From the NCBI RefSeq assembly GCF_023184515.1, contig NZ_JAAHBP010000001.1, forward strand, positions 682,001 to 746,000: DNA of 64,000 nucleotides, in the 5' to 3' direction. The position numbers and the translations under genes are program-made. The notes beneath the pieces were generated by a model. It was not told the origin of the DNA. It saw nothing but the letters and a program-made list of their open reading frames with translations, and did not search any database. The stretch is from Streptomyces sp. D2-8. GTDB taxonomy: Bacteria; Actinomycetota; Actinomycetes; Streptomycetales; Streptomycetaceae. Of this stretch, positions 45,957-55,023 are shown piece after piece; within the stretch, counting starts at the first letter, position 1; each line of letters starts with the position of its first letter.

Positions 45957-46250
45957 TCAGTGCCGGTGTGCGCGACTGGCTATCGCGTGTCCGATGAACA
46001 GGTACACCACTGCTGCCAGGCCGTAGCCGCAGACCACTCGGGCCCACGCCTCGTCGAACGTGAACAGGTCGTGCGACCAGCCTGCGAGCCAGCGGGCCGC
46101 GTCGTGGATGAACTGGACGAACGAGTTGCCGGGGTTGGCGTCCAGCAGGTACATCAGGATCCAAAGACCCAGGATGAGGGCCATGATGTCGGCCACGACC
46201 GCGACGATCGTGCCGGCTTGATTCGCACCGTTGCGATATCGAGGGGACAT
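45957..46250 (-). CDS. Small membrane protein of unknown function
   Basis: A 97-residue protein with two membrane helices: AGTIVAVVADIMALILGLWILMYLL (12-36) and VVCGYGLAAVVYLFIGHAIA (71-90). Between them lies an amphipathic, Trp-rich loop (FVQFIHDAARWLAGWSHDLFTFDEAWARV). Small actinobacterial proteins of this kind are widespread and unstudied. It is convergent with the toroid-protein gene and 46 bp beyond the LLM oxidoreductase gene on the same strand, so they may be co-transcribed. Confidence 0.7.
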   Translation of the reverse strand: MSPRYRNGANQAGTIVAVVADIMALILGLWILMYLLDANPGNSFVQFIHDAARWLAGWSHDLFTFDEAWARVVCGYGLAAVVYLFIGHAIASRAHRH

Positions 46251-46296
46251 ACCTTCCGGATTGCCCTTGAACTCCGGATGAAACCCGGGGATTCGC

Positions 46297-47307
46297 TCAG
46301 GAGTTCAACTCCGCGAGTACGCGCAGGGTATGAGGGTCGGGGCTGAGCACGAGGAGGTCCGTCACCGGGCCCTTGCGCCACGACTCCAGTCGCTGTGCGA
46401 TCCGTTCGCGCGGGCCGACCAGGGAGATCTCGTCGGCGAAGGCGTCGGGGACCGCCAGGACGGCCTCCTCCCGGCGGCCGGAGAGGAACAGCTCCTGGAT
46501 GCGGCGGGCCTCGGCCTCGAAGCCCATGCGGGCCATCAGGTCGGCGTGGAAGTTGCGGGCCGCGTGGCCCATCCCGCCGATGTAGAAGCCGAGCATCGCC
46601 TTGACGGGCAGCAGGCCCTCGGCGACGTCGTCGCAGACCCGGGCCTGGGCCATCGGCGCGACCAGGAACCCTTCGGGCAGCTCGGCCAGGGCCGGGCCGT
46701 AGACCTCCGGCCGGGTCGGCGACCAGTACAGCGGCAGCCAGCCGTCGGCGATCCGGATCGTCTGGGCGACGTTCTTCGGGCCCTCCGCGCCGAGCAGGAT
46801 CGGCAGGTCCGGGCGGAGCGGGTGCGTGATCGGCTTGAGGTGTTTGCCGAGGCCCGTGGCGTCCGGGCCCCGGTACGGGTGGGAGTGGAAGCGGCCCGCC
46901 AGTTCGACGGGTGCCTCGCGGCGCAGCACCTGCCGCAGGACGTCGACGTACTCCCGGGTCGCGGTGAGCGGCGAGGCGGGGAACGGGCGGCCGTACCAGC
47001 CCTCGACGACCTGCGGGCCGGAGAGGCCGAGGCCCAGCATCATGCGGCCGCCGGAGAGGTGGTCCAGGGTGAGGGCGTGCATCGCGGTCGTGGTCGGTGA
47101 CCGGGCCGCCATCTGCGCGACCGCGGTGCCGAGACGGACGCGGGACGTGTGGGCCGCGATCCAGGTGAGCGGGGTGAACGCGTCCGAGCCCCAGGACTCC
47201 GCCGTCCAGACGGAGTCGTAGCCGAGCCGCTCCGCCTCCTGCGCGAGGGGCACATGGCCGGGGGAGGGGCCGCGGCCCCAGTAGCCGAGCGCGAGACCGA
47301 GGCGCAT
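46297..47307 (-). CDS. LLM-class F420-dependent oxidoreductase
   Basis: A 336-residue TIM-barrel protein of the luciferase-like fold. [11 protein letters not shown] is strand 1, then [37 protein letters not shown]-type motifs (here [14 protein letters not shown]), [26 protein letters not shown] and [12 protein letters not shown]. The pattern is that of actinobacterial F420-dependent enzymes rather than FMN monooxygenases. The substrate is not known. AAGGAG lies close to the ATG and overlaps a perfect 13-bp palindrome (47318-47330), which implies steric repression. The same motif recurs before the hydratase operon at 56.6 kb. Confidence 0.88.
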   Translation of the reverse strand: [336 protein letters not shown]

Positions 47308-47317
47308 CTCTACTCCT

Positions 47318-47330
47318 TGACGGTCCGTCA
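47318..47330. promoter_or_regulatory. TGACGGTCCGTCA palindrome at the LLM oxidoreductase start
   Basis: A perfect 6-1-6 palindrome, 11 bp upstream of the ATG and adjoining the ribosome site. It looks like a TetR-type operator. It shares TGACGnnnCGTCA with the palindrome at 56627-56641. Confidence 0.6.
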
Positions 47331-47359
47331 GTTCGGAGCGGGACGCCGACTGTACGACA

Positions 47360-47391
47360 ACGGCCCCCCGCCCGGAAGGGCGAGGGGCCGT
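47360..47391 (-). terminator. Hairpin after the DUF5336-like gene
   Basis: ACGGCCCCCCGCCC (47360-47373), loop GGAA, then GGGCGAGGGGCCGT (47378-47391): a 14-bp stem with one mismatch. It lies just past the stop of the leftward gene at 47407 and insulates the LLM gene. Confidence 0.75.
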
Positions 47392-47406
47392 GCGTTGCTG
47401 CGGGGC

Positions 47407-48237
47407 TCAGCCGCGCTGGATGCCCGAGGTGTCCTGAAGGACACCGCGGCGGCCGTCCTGCGTCTGGGCGACCAGGGCCGCTCCGCGCTGCTCGACGGCC
47501 AGGTACCAGGTACCCGGGGCGAGTTCGGCGATCGGCGTGGGCGAACCGTCCTCCGCGAACAGCGGCCGCGGCACCGGCACCGCGAACCAGAACGGCGAGA
47601 AGTCCCCGGCCGGCGGCTGCGGAGCCTGCGCCTGCGCCTGCTGGGGCTGCGGCTGACCGCCGTACGGCTGCCCCGGCTGCGGCTGGCCGTAGCCGCCGGG
47701 CTGCTGCGCGCCCGGGTAGCCGTACCCACCGGGAGGCTGGGCGCCGTAGGGCTGCGGGGCGGCCGGACGGGGGGCCGGGAGGAGGGCGCCCTTGAGGGCC
47801 GGGACGAGGGGGGTGGCGAGGGCGGCGGCGGCCATCAGCAGCGTGGCGACGAGGGCGAGGATCATGCCGACGCCGGGGCTCGGGACAAAGTCGGAGTTGG
47901 TCCCCTCGATGTTGTCGTAGCCACCGGGCACGTCGAAGATGTTGCCGAGCGCGCTCCACGCGGCGAACACCGTGAAGGCGGCGCCGAACTGGCCCAGCTC
48001 GATCCCCGCGACCTTCGGGGCCTGCGGCAGGCCCCGGGAGACGACGACGAGCGCGGCGCCGATGATCCCGGCCAGCACGACGCTGAACACGACCGGGCCG
48101 CTGCCCCACAGCATGGGGAGGTCGACGCTGTCGGGGACATTGTCGAACGAGTAGAGGTCGAGGAACGACGCGATCAACAGCAATACCGCTGCTCCGATCA
48201 CCACGCCGTCGCCCCGAGTGAGGGAGCGGATATTCAC
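47407..48237 (-). CDS. DUF5336-like membrane protein with Pro/Gln/Gly-rich tail
   Basis: A 276-residue protein. Four hydrophobic helices occupy residues 10-150 (VVIGAAVLLLIASFLDLYSF, VVFSVVLAGIIGAALVVV, FGAAFTVFAAWSAL and VGMILALVATLLMAAAALATPL). A QPYGAQPPGGYGYPGAQQPGGYGQ low-complexity tail follows, then a short C-terminal beta domain (PIAELAPGTWYLAVEQRGAALVAQ). The family is typical of mycobacteria and streptomycetes and has no known role. GTG at 48237. A terminator lies beyond its stop. The amidase gene 159 bp upstream is on the same strand. Confidence 0.78.
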   Translation of the reverse strand: MNIRSLTRGDGVVIGAAVLLLIASFLDLYSFDNVPDSVDLPMLWGSGPVVFSVVLAGIIGAALVVVSRGLPQAPKVAGIELGQFGAAFTVFAAWSALGNIFDVPGGYDNIEGTNSDFVPSPGVGMILALVATLLMAAAALATPLVPALKGALLPAPRPAAPQPYGAQPPGGYGYPGAQQPGGYGQPQPGQPYGGQPQPQQAQAQAPQPPAGDFSPFWFAVPVPRPLFAEDGSPTPIAELAPGTWYLAVEQRGAALVAQTQDGRRGVLQDTSGIQRG

Positions 48238-48395
48238 TTCAGGTCCTTCGTAGGTCGTCTCATCGTCGGTAGAGGCGTCGCTGTCACCATGCCGCCGTCC
48301 GGACTCGGTGTGAAGCGCGGGGGTGGCCCCTCATCGTAAGGAGGACCCTATCGTCCGCCCGATCAGGGTGTCCGCCGGGATCTGCCGGTCCGGGA

Positions 48396-49355
48396 CTACC
48401 CGCGCAGGAAACTCACGATTCCCTCAGAGATCCCTCGCGCCGCCTTCTGTCGCCACGCGCCGCTGGTGAGCAACGCCGCGTCCTTGCTATCGCGCATGTT
48501 GCCGCACTCGATGAACACCTTGGGAACCGTTGACAGATTGAGACCGCCCAGGTCCTTACGCGTGACGAGACCGCCGCCGTCGCCGATGTAGTTGGAGGGC
48601 GCGCTGCCGGTGACGGCCACGAAGCGGCCCACGATGTGGTCGCCGAGGTCGCGGGAGGGAGCGACGATCGCCCGGGTGTCCGCGGCGCCCGCCTCGACCG
48701 CGCCGGGCAGGATCACGTGGAAGCCGCGGTTGCCGGAGCCCGAGCCGTCCGCGTGGATCGAGACCACGGCATCTGCCTTCGCCTCGTTGCCGATCCGGGC
48801 CCGCTCGTCCACGCACGGCCCGTACGGCCGGTCGCCGTCCTGCGTCAGCTTCACCGTGGCGCCCTGCTCCTGAAGGAGCGTGCGCATCCGGTGCGCCACG
48901 TCCAGCGTGAACTTGGCCTCGGTGTAACCGTCGTTGGTGGATGTGCCCGTGGTGTCGCACTCCTTCCGGTTCGTCCCGATGTCCACCGTGCGGTTGATCT
49001 CGGACGCGTGCTGGAAGTTGCCCGGGTTGTGCCCCGGGTCGATGACGACGACCTTGCCCTTGAGCGGGCCGGAGGCGGCGGGCGCGGAGGCCGAGGACGT
49101 GTCCGTGGGCTTCGGGGAGGCGCTCGGCTCCTTGGCGTCGTCGGACGGCGCGCTCGACGCGGCGGGCGGGGAGGACCGTACGGTCGCCTGCCCCGGACCC
49201 CCGCCGTCCCCCGAGCCGCCCACCGTCTCGTACACCAGCCAGCCGAGCAGCGCCCCCGGCACCAGCGCGGCGAGCGCGACGGTCAGGGGGCCGCGGCGGG
49301 GGCGGCGGGGCTGGGGAGGTTCGAAGTCCGGGCCTGCGTACGACACGGCTGCCAC
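48396..49355 (-). CDS. N-acetylmuramoyl-L-alanine amidase (Amidase_3), membrane-anchored
   Basis: A 319-residue protein. A basic cytoplasmic start and one helix (LTVALAALVPGALLGWLVY, 24-42) lead to a Ser/Pro/Ala-rich linker, then an Amidase_3 domain (100-319). The zinc and catalytic residues are in order: His109 (VVVIDPGHNPGN), Glu146 (YTEAKFTLDVA), His201 (VVSIHADG) and Glu283 (FIECGNM). It cleaves the bond between muramic acid and L-alanine in peptidoglycan, outside the membrane. It may act in hyphal growth or septal remodelling. GTG start at 49355; no close partner gene. Confidence 0.9.
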   Translation of the reverse strand: MAAVSYAGPDFEPPQPRRPRRGPLTVALAALVPGALLGWLVYETVGGSGDGGGPGQATVRSSPPAASSAPSDDAKEPSASPKPTDTSSASAPAASGPLKGKVVVIDPGHNPGNFQHASEINRTVDIGTNRKECDTTGTSTNDGYTEAKFTLDVAHRMRTLLQEQGATVKLTQDGDRPYGPCVDERARIGNEAKADAVVSIHADGSGSGNRGFHVILPGAVEAGAADTRAIVAPSRDLGDHIVGRFVAVTGSAPSNYIGDGGGLVTRKDLGGLNLSTVPKVFIECGNMRDSKDAALLTSGAWRQKAARGISEGIVSFLRG

Positions 49356-49409
49356 CCTAGCGGCCGTACGTGAGGGCAGCGGGCCGAGGACGGCCCGACA
49401 GGGCGCGCG

Positions 49410-49697
49410 CTACCCCCCGTTCCCGCCGCCGTCCCCGTGCCGTACCGCCTCCTTCACCCGCGCCTCCACCTCCTGGCGCGGGGTGCCCTCCTGCTTCGCG
49501 TACCCGGTCACCGCCGCCTGGACGTCCCGGGCGAGATCACGCCAGGCGCGCCAGGCCGTCTCCCACGTGGTGGTCTGCTGGTCGCTCCACTTGGTCTGGG
49601 TGGGCGGCCCGTACGCGTCCTGGAGGTGACGCACGCGGGCGTACGCCTCGTCCGCCGCGCGCTGCTTCTCCACGAGCTCTTCGAAGGTGTCTGCCAC
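49410..49697 (-). CDS. Hypothetical helical protein, 95 residues
   Basis: The sequence is mostly helical: VADTFEELVEKQRAADEAYARVRHLQDAYG, then WETAWRAWRDLARDVQAAVTGYAKQEG and RQEVEARVKEAVRHGDGGGN. This is common in Streptomyces as an uncharacterised small soluble protein; it may be a structural or binding helper. The Trp/Ala heptad-like spacing suggests a helical bundle. The start is GTG at 49695-49697 with AAGGA about nine bases before it. It lies between the amidase gene and the methyltransferase gene, all on the same strand. Confidence 0.68.
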   Translation of the reverse strand: MADTFEELVEKQRAADEAYARVRHLQDAYGPPTQTKWSDQQTTTWETAWRAWRDLARDVQAAVTGYAKQEGTPRQEVEARVKEAVRHGDGGGNGG

Positions 49698-49819
49698 GCG
49701 CCCGGATCCTTGGGCAGCGCCGGTCGCCCGCCGACTCGCCACGCCGCCCCTGGGCCGACCGTGAGGGGGTGCGGGGGGTGCAGTTCACCCGCCCAGCCGC
49801 CGGAGGGCGTGGCAGTGCG

Positions 49820-50572
<753 letters not shown>

Positions 50573-52309
50573 TCAGGCGGAGACCGTCTCGCCCGGCAGC
50601 GACAGGTCCAGGTCGACCGGGCGCTCGTCGCCCGCGTGGGTCGCGGACGAGGCGAGCGGGCCGTGACCCGTGGCCCGGGCGGCCACGACGTAGGAGCCCT
50701 GGGCCGGGACGGTGAGCGCGTAGCTGCCGTCCTCGGCGGAGAGCGTCGCGCCGGCCCGGCGGCCGCGGCGGTCGATCAGCGTGACCTTGGCGCGGGCGAC
50801 CGGAGAGCCGTCGGCGCCCAGCACCCGGCCGCGGAAGCCGCGCAGGACCTGCTCGGCGCGCTCCAGCGCCGCGTCCTCGCTGCTGGCGCGCAACTGCGGC
50901 TTGTCCGTCGGCCGTCGGCCCGGCAGGAACAGCGCCAGGAGCAGGCCCACGGCCACCGCGCCCGTCGCGATCAGGAAGGAGACCCGGAAGCCGTGCATGG
51001 TCGGGATCTCGACGCCGCCGACGTTGTTCGCGGTGTTCGCCAGCACCATGCCGATCACGGCGCTCGACACCGAGGTGCCGATGGACCGCATCAGGGTGTT
51101 GAGCCCGTTCGCCGCACCCGTCTCCGACGCCGGGACCGCGCCCACGATCAGCGCGGGCAGCGAGGAGTAGGCGAGGCCGATGCCCGCGCCCAGGAGGACC
51201 GAGATGACCAGGCTCTGCCAGGCGGCGCTCATCAGGCCGAGGCCGGCGCCGTAGCCGATCGCGATGATCAGCAGGCCGAGGATCAGGGTGAACTTGGGGC
51301 CGTACTTCGCGGACAGCCGGGCGTAGACGGGCGCCGTGAACATCATCGTCAGGCCGAGCGGCGCGACGAGCAGACCCGCGACGACCATCGACTGGCCGAG
51401 GCCGTAGCCGGTGGACTCCGGCAGCTGGAGCAGCTGGGGCAGGACCAGGGAGACGACGTAGAAGGAGACGCCGACCATGATCGAGGCGAGGTTGGTGAAG
51501 AGCACGGCCGGGCGGGCCGTGGTGCGCAGGTCGACCAGCGGGGCCTTCACGCGCAGCTCCATCACGCCCCACAGCACGAGCACGACCGCCGAGGCGGCGA
51601 ACAGGCCGAGCGTGGTGCCGGAGGCCCAGCCCCAGTCGCTGCCCTTGGTGATCGGCAGCAGGAACAGGACGAGACCGGCGGAGAGGCCGAGCGCGCCCGG
51701 CAGGTCGAAGGTGCCCTCGGCGCGCATCGGGGACTCCGGTACGACGAGGAGGGTGAGGGCGATGGCGAGCACCCCGAGGCCGGCGGCGCCGTAGTAGAGG
51801 GCGTGCCAGTCGCTGTGCTGGGCGACCAGGGCGGCGGCGGGCAGGGCGAGGCCGCCGCCGACGCCTATGGAGGAGCTCATCAGGGCCATCGCCGAGCCGA
51901 GCTTCTCGCGGGGCAGCATGTCGCGCATCAGGCCGATGCCGAGCGGGATCGCGCCCATCGCGAAGCCCTGGAGCGTACGACCGGTGATCATGAGCAGCAG
52001 ATCGCTGGTGAGCGCGCTGACCAGGGCGCCGACGACCATCACGGCCAGGCTCAGGATCAGCATGCGGCGCTTGCCGTAGAGGTCGCCGAGGCGGCCCATG
52101 ATGGGGGTGGCGACCGCGCCCGAGAGGAGGGTCGAGGTGAGGACCCAGGTGGCGTTGCTGGGGGCGGTGTCCAGCAGCTGCGGAAGATCCTTGATCACCG
52201 GAACGAGCAGGGTCTGCATCACCGCGACAACGATGCCCGCGAAGGCGAGCACCGGGACCACGGCCCCGCTCGCTCTGCCGGCCGGGCGGTCTGTCGTCGT
52301 CTGCGTCAT
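50573..52309 (-). CDS. MFS drug transporter with a C-terminal carboxypeptidase-regulatory-like beta domain
   Basis: A 578-residue protein. The first ~470 residues are a 14-helix DHA2-type transporter with motif A (GRLGDLYGKRRML) and VTSTLLSGAVATPI-like helices (WVLTSTLLSGAVATPIMG). After the last helix, GRRPTDKPQLRASSEDAALERAEQVLRGF leads into a beta-sandwich-like domain (GRVLGADGSPVARAKVTLIDRRGRRAGATLSAEDGSYALTVPAQGSYVVAARATGHGP) of the carboxypeptidase-regulatory type. It starts on the inner side, so its partner would be cytoplasmic. ATG at 52309 with GGAGG nine bases upstream. It is divergent from a second MFS gene. Confidence 0.88.
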   Translation of the reverse strand: MTQTTTDRPAGRASGAVVPVLAFAGIVVAVMQTLLVPVIKDLPQLLDTAPSNATWVLTSTLLSGAVATPIMGRLGDLYGKRRMLILSLAVMVVGALVSALTSDLLLMITGRTLQGFAMGAIPLGIGLMRDMLPREKLGSAMALMSSSIGVGGGLALPAAALVAQHSDWHALYYGAAGLGVLAIALTLLVVPESPMRAEGTFDLPGALGLSAGLVLFLLPITKGSDWGWASGTTLGLFAASAVVLVLWGVMELRVKAPLVDLRTTARPAVLFTNLASIMVGVSFYVVSLVLPQLLQLPESTGYGLGQSMVVAGLLVAPLGLTMMFTAPVYARLSAKYGPKFTLILGLLIIAIGYGAGLGLMSAAWQSLVISVLLGAGIGLAYSSLPALIVGAVPASETGAANGLNTLMRSIGTSVSSAVIGMVLANTANNVGGVEIPTMHGFRVSFLIATGAVAVGLLLALFLPGRRPTDKPQLRASSEDAALERAEQVLRGFRGRVLGADGSPVARAKVTLIDRRGRRAGATLSAEDGSYALTVPAQGSYVVAARATGHGPLASSATHAGDERPVDLDLSLPGETVSA

Positions 52310-52503
52310 TGAGAGGGGCCTCCAGGCCGGGGAGCGTCGGGTTACGTGGACTCTGAACCTTGTATGTCCAGGCAACTATTCCGTTGCTTTGGCACCCTAA
52401 CGAAAACTTGACCTCCTCTTGGGGAAGGGCGCCGGGCCCTGGGCTGCCCGGACAAAGCCCTAGGTCGAAATCCCGATGCAGGGGATGTGGAGCGGTTGAG
52501 AGC

Positions 52504-53979
52504 ATGACACCCATGCTCGACGCCGCCGAAACGACCCGTACGCCACGCCGTACCGCACCTCCCACCTGGCTCGTCGTGGCGCTCACGTGCGCCGGGCAGT
52601 TCCTCGTCGTGCTGGACGTGTCCGTCGTCAACGTGGCGCTGCCGTCGATGCGGACCGGGCTGGGGCTCAGCGAGCAGGGCCTGCAGTGGGTGGTGAACGC
52701 CTACGCCATCGCCTTCGCCGGGTTCATGCTGCTCGGCGGGCGCGCCGGTGACCTCTACGGCCGCAAGCGCATGTTCCTCGTCGGGCTCGGCCTGTTCACC
52801 CTGGCCTCGGCGGCCGGCGGGCTGGCACAGGACGACTGGCAGCTGCTGGTGGCGCGGGCCGTGCAGGGGCTGGGCGCGGCGGTGCTGGCGCCCTCGACGC
52901 TGACGATCCTCACGGCGTCGGTGCCGGAGGGCGCCATGGGGGTTCCCCCTGCTCGAGCGGAGCCGAGAGCTTGGGGGAGGGCCCGGGCCATCGGGACCTG
53001 GACGGCGGTCGGGGCCGGCGGCGGCGCGGCGGGCGGTCTGGTCGGCGGGCTGCTGGTGGAGACGCTCTCCTGGCGCTGGGTCCTGCTGATCAACGTGCCT
53101 GTCGGAGCCGTGGTGCTGTGCGCCGCCGCCTGGTTCCTCACCGAGGGCCGGGCCGGGGACGGTCGGCGCCTCGACCTGCCGGGCGCGCTGCTCGTCACGG
53201 CCGGTCTGGGCACGCTGGCCTATGGCATCTCCCAGACGGAGGCGGAAGGCTGGACGGCACCGGCCACCCTGCTGCCGCTGCTCGCCGGGCCGGCCCTGCT
53301 CGGGGCGTTCCTCGCGGTCGAGGCCCGTACGGCGAGCCCGCTGATGCCGCTCGGCCTCCTGCGCATCCGCTCGGTCTCCTCGGCGAACGTCTCGATGTTC
53401 CTGTGCGGCTCCGCGATGTTCTGCATGTGGTTCTTCATGACCCTCTACGCGCAGAACGTCCTCGGCTACACCCCGCTCGAAGCCGGCCTCGCCCTGGTCC
53501 CGAGCTCCCTCGCCGTCATCCTCGGCTCCAAGCTCGCACCCCGCTTGATGCGGCCGATCGGCCCGCGCAACGTCGCCGCGCTGGGCACCCTGGTCGCCGT
53601 GGCCGGCTTCGCCTGGCAGTCCACGATGACCCCCGACGCCCCCTACCTCACGGCCATCCTCGTCCCCGGCATCCTCATGATGCTCGGCGCGGGCCTGGCG
53701 GCGACCCCCCTCGCCTCCCTTGCCACGTCCGGCGCTGCCCCCGAGGAGGCGGGCCTGGTCTCCGGCCTGGTCAACACGTCCCGCACAATGGGCGGTTCGC
53801 TGGGCCTGGCGGTCCTGTCCACCCTGGCTGCGTCCGAGTCGGCGGGCAGCACGACCCCGCAGGCCCTGACCGAGGGCTACGCACTCGCGTTCCGCGTGGG
53901 GGCCGTGGTGCTGGCGGCCGGGGTCGTGCTGATGTGGGTGTGGCTGCCGCGGCGGGCGGGCGAGCGGCAGGGCGCCTGA
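52504..53979 (+). CDS. DHA2-family MFS drug transporter carrying an in-frame repeat insertion
   Basis: A 491-residue protein with 14 helices: QFLVVLDVSVVNVALPSM in helix 1, GGRAGDLYGRKRMF (motif A), and TAVGAGGGAAGGLVGGLLVETLSWRWVLLINVPVG of the middle region. The substrate is likely a hydrophobic drug. Between VPEGA and RARAIGTW, a 15-residue segment MGVPPARAEPRAWGR is encoded by a dispersed repeat (52936-52980), and homologues lack it. ATG at 52504 (a second ATG at 52513 is possible). The 194 bp to the divergent pump gene hold the promoters of both. Confidence 0.88.
   Translation: MTPMLDAAETTRTPRRTAPPTWLVVALTCAGQFLVVLDVSVVNVALPSMRTGLGLSEQGLQWVVNAYAIAFAGFMLLGGRAGDLYGRKRMFLVGLGLFTLASAAGGLAQDDWQLLVARAVQGLGAAVLAPSTLTILTASVPEGAMGVPPARAEPRAWGRARAIGTWTAVGAGGGAAGGLVGGLLVETLSWRWVLLINVPVGAVVLCAAAWFLTEGRAGDGRRLDLPGALLVTAGLGTLAYGISQTEAEGWTAPATLLPLLAGPALLGAFLAVEARTASPLMPLGLLRIRSVSSANVSMFLCGSAMFCMWFFMTLYAQNVLGYTPLEAGLALVPSSLAVILGSKLAPRLMRPIGPRNVAALGTLVAVAGFAWQSTMTPDAPYLTAILVPGILMMLGAGLAATPLASLATSGAAPEEAGLVSGLVNTSRTMGGSLGLAVLSTLAASESAGSTTPQALTEGYALAFRVGAVVLAAGVVLMWVWLPRRAGERQGA
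52936..52980. repeat. 45-bp Streptomyces dispersed repeat inserted in frame in a transporter gene
   Basis: GGGGGTTCCCCCTGCTCGAG, CGGAGCCGAGAGC, then TTGGGGGAGG. The two halves pair as a hairpin with CCCC/GGGG ends. I recall this as an abundant Streptomyces repeat, usually in intergenic DNA. Here it adds 15 codons (45 bp, no frameshift) in a loop of the transporter. Confidence 0.75.
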
Positions 53980-54194
53980 GAAACCACGGGTGGCGTGGCC
54001 CGGAACGGGGGCGTGACGGCCCTCCCCGGGCGCGCCGGCGCTGTTTCGGTCCGGGGCCGCAGTGGTCCGTCCGCGGGGTGCCTCCACGTCTCCCCAAGGG
54101 CGGTGCAGGGCCTCCCGGTTACGCCAGAAGACCGCCCTGACCTGGCCTTTCGTGAGGTCCGGACCTACTGTGGGCGGACGCGGAAGGGGGCCGG

Positions 54195-54935
54195 ATGGAC
54201 CGGAACATACGCACTGTCGACGACGTACTCGCCCTGCTCGACGGGCTGTTCGCACCCGAGGCCGACCGATGGACGGGGCGCGGTGCCGACTGGTGGGACC
54301 GCTTCTACGCCGACCGGTCGCGGACGGTGCCGTTCTTCGTGGCGAAGCCGGATGAGAGCCTGGTGGCCGCCGTGGAGCGGAGGCAGGCCGGCGGGAGACG
54401 GGCGCTCGACCTCGGATGCGGGCCGGGGCGCAACGCGCTGTATCTGGCCGCGCGGGGGTTCGAGGTCGACGCGGTCGACCTGTCCCCGGCAGCCCTGGAC
54501 TGGGCCCGGGAACGCGCCCGCGAGGCGGGAGCCGAGGGCGTACGGTTCCACCGCGGGGACGCCTTCGCGCTCGCCGCCACGGAACTCACCGGACCGTACG
54601 ACCTCGTCTACGACTCCGGCTGCTTCCACCATCTCCCTCCGCACCGCCGGGTCGGCTACCTCGCCCTGCTGGAGCAACTCCTGGCACCCGGTGGCCTGTT
54701 CGGCCTCACGTGTTTCGCCGCCGGGGCCGGAGGGATGGGGTCGGAGCTGCCCGACGGCGACTTCTACCGCGAGGGGGCGGGGCTGAGGGGCGGACTGGCC
54801 TACACTCCCGAGGCGTTGCGCGGGATCTTCTCCGGCCTGACCGAGCTCGAACTGCGGCGGATGCGCGACGAGCCGGAGGAGTCGGAGTGCTTCGGCGAGT
54901 CCTTCCTGTGGACCGCGTTCTTCAGGCGGGCATAG
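54195..54935 (+). CDS. Class I SAM-dependent methyltransferase
   Basis: A 246-residue protein. RALDLGCGPGRNALYLAARGFEVDAVDLSPAAL is the SAM-binding loop with acidic ribose ligand, FALAATELTGPYDLVYDSGCFHHLPPHRRVGYLALLEQLLAPGG the following motifs. The N-terminal block WWDRFYADRSRTVPFFVAKPDESLV is shared with the tellurite/thiopurine methyltransferase-like group. The acceptor is unknown; a detoxifying small-molecule role is possible. ATG at 54195. The 215-bp gap before it holds no recognised element. Its 3' end overlaps the remnant of a response regulator on the other strand by 14 bp. Confidence 0.83.
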   Translation: MDRNIRTVDDVLALLDGLFAPEADRWTGRGADWWDRFYADRSRTVPFFVAKPDESLVAAVERRQAGGRRALDLGCGPGRNALYLAARGFEVDAVDLSPAALDWARERAREAGAEGVRFHRGDAFALAATELTGPYDLVYDSGCFHHLPPHRRVGYLALLEQLLAPGGLFGLTCFAAGAGGMGSELPDGDFYREGAGLRGGLAYTPEALRGIFSGLTELELRRMRDEPEESECFGESFLWTAFFRRA

Positions 54936-55023
54936 GGCACAGGCGGACGCAGAGCGTCAGAGGCAGTCCTCGCGGCGGACCCTGGTCCTCGGCGAGCAGC
55001 ACGCGGATGGGTCGGTCGGTCAC
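54922..55023 (-). pseudogene. N-terminal remnant of a LuxR/NarL-type response regulator
   Basis: The minus strand encodes VTDRPIRVLLAEDQG, which is the start of many Streptomyces response regulators (strand 1 plus the acidic pair). It then goes off into unrelated sequence and stops after 33 residues. The phosphorylation Asp and HTH are missing. Its GTG overlaps the stop of the pyruvyltransferase gene as GTGA, as if it had been the next gene of that operon before a deletion. Confidence 0.65.
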
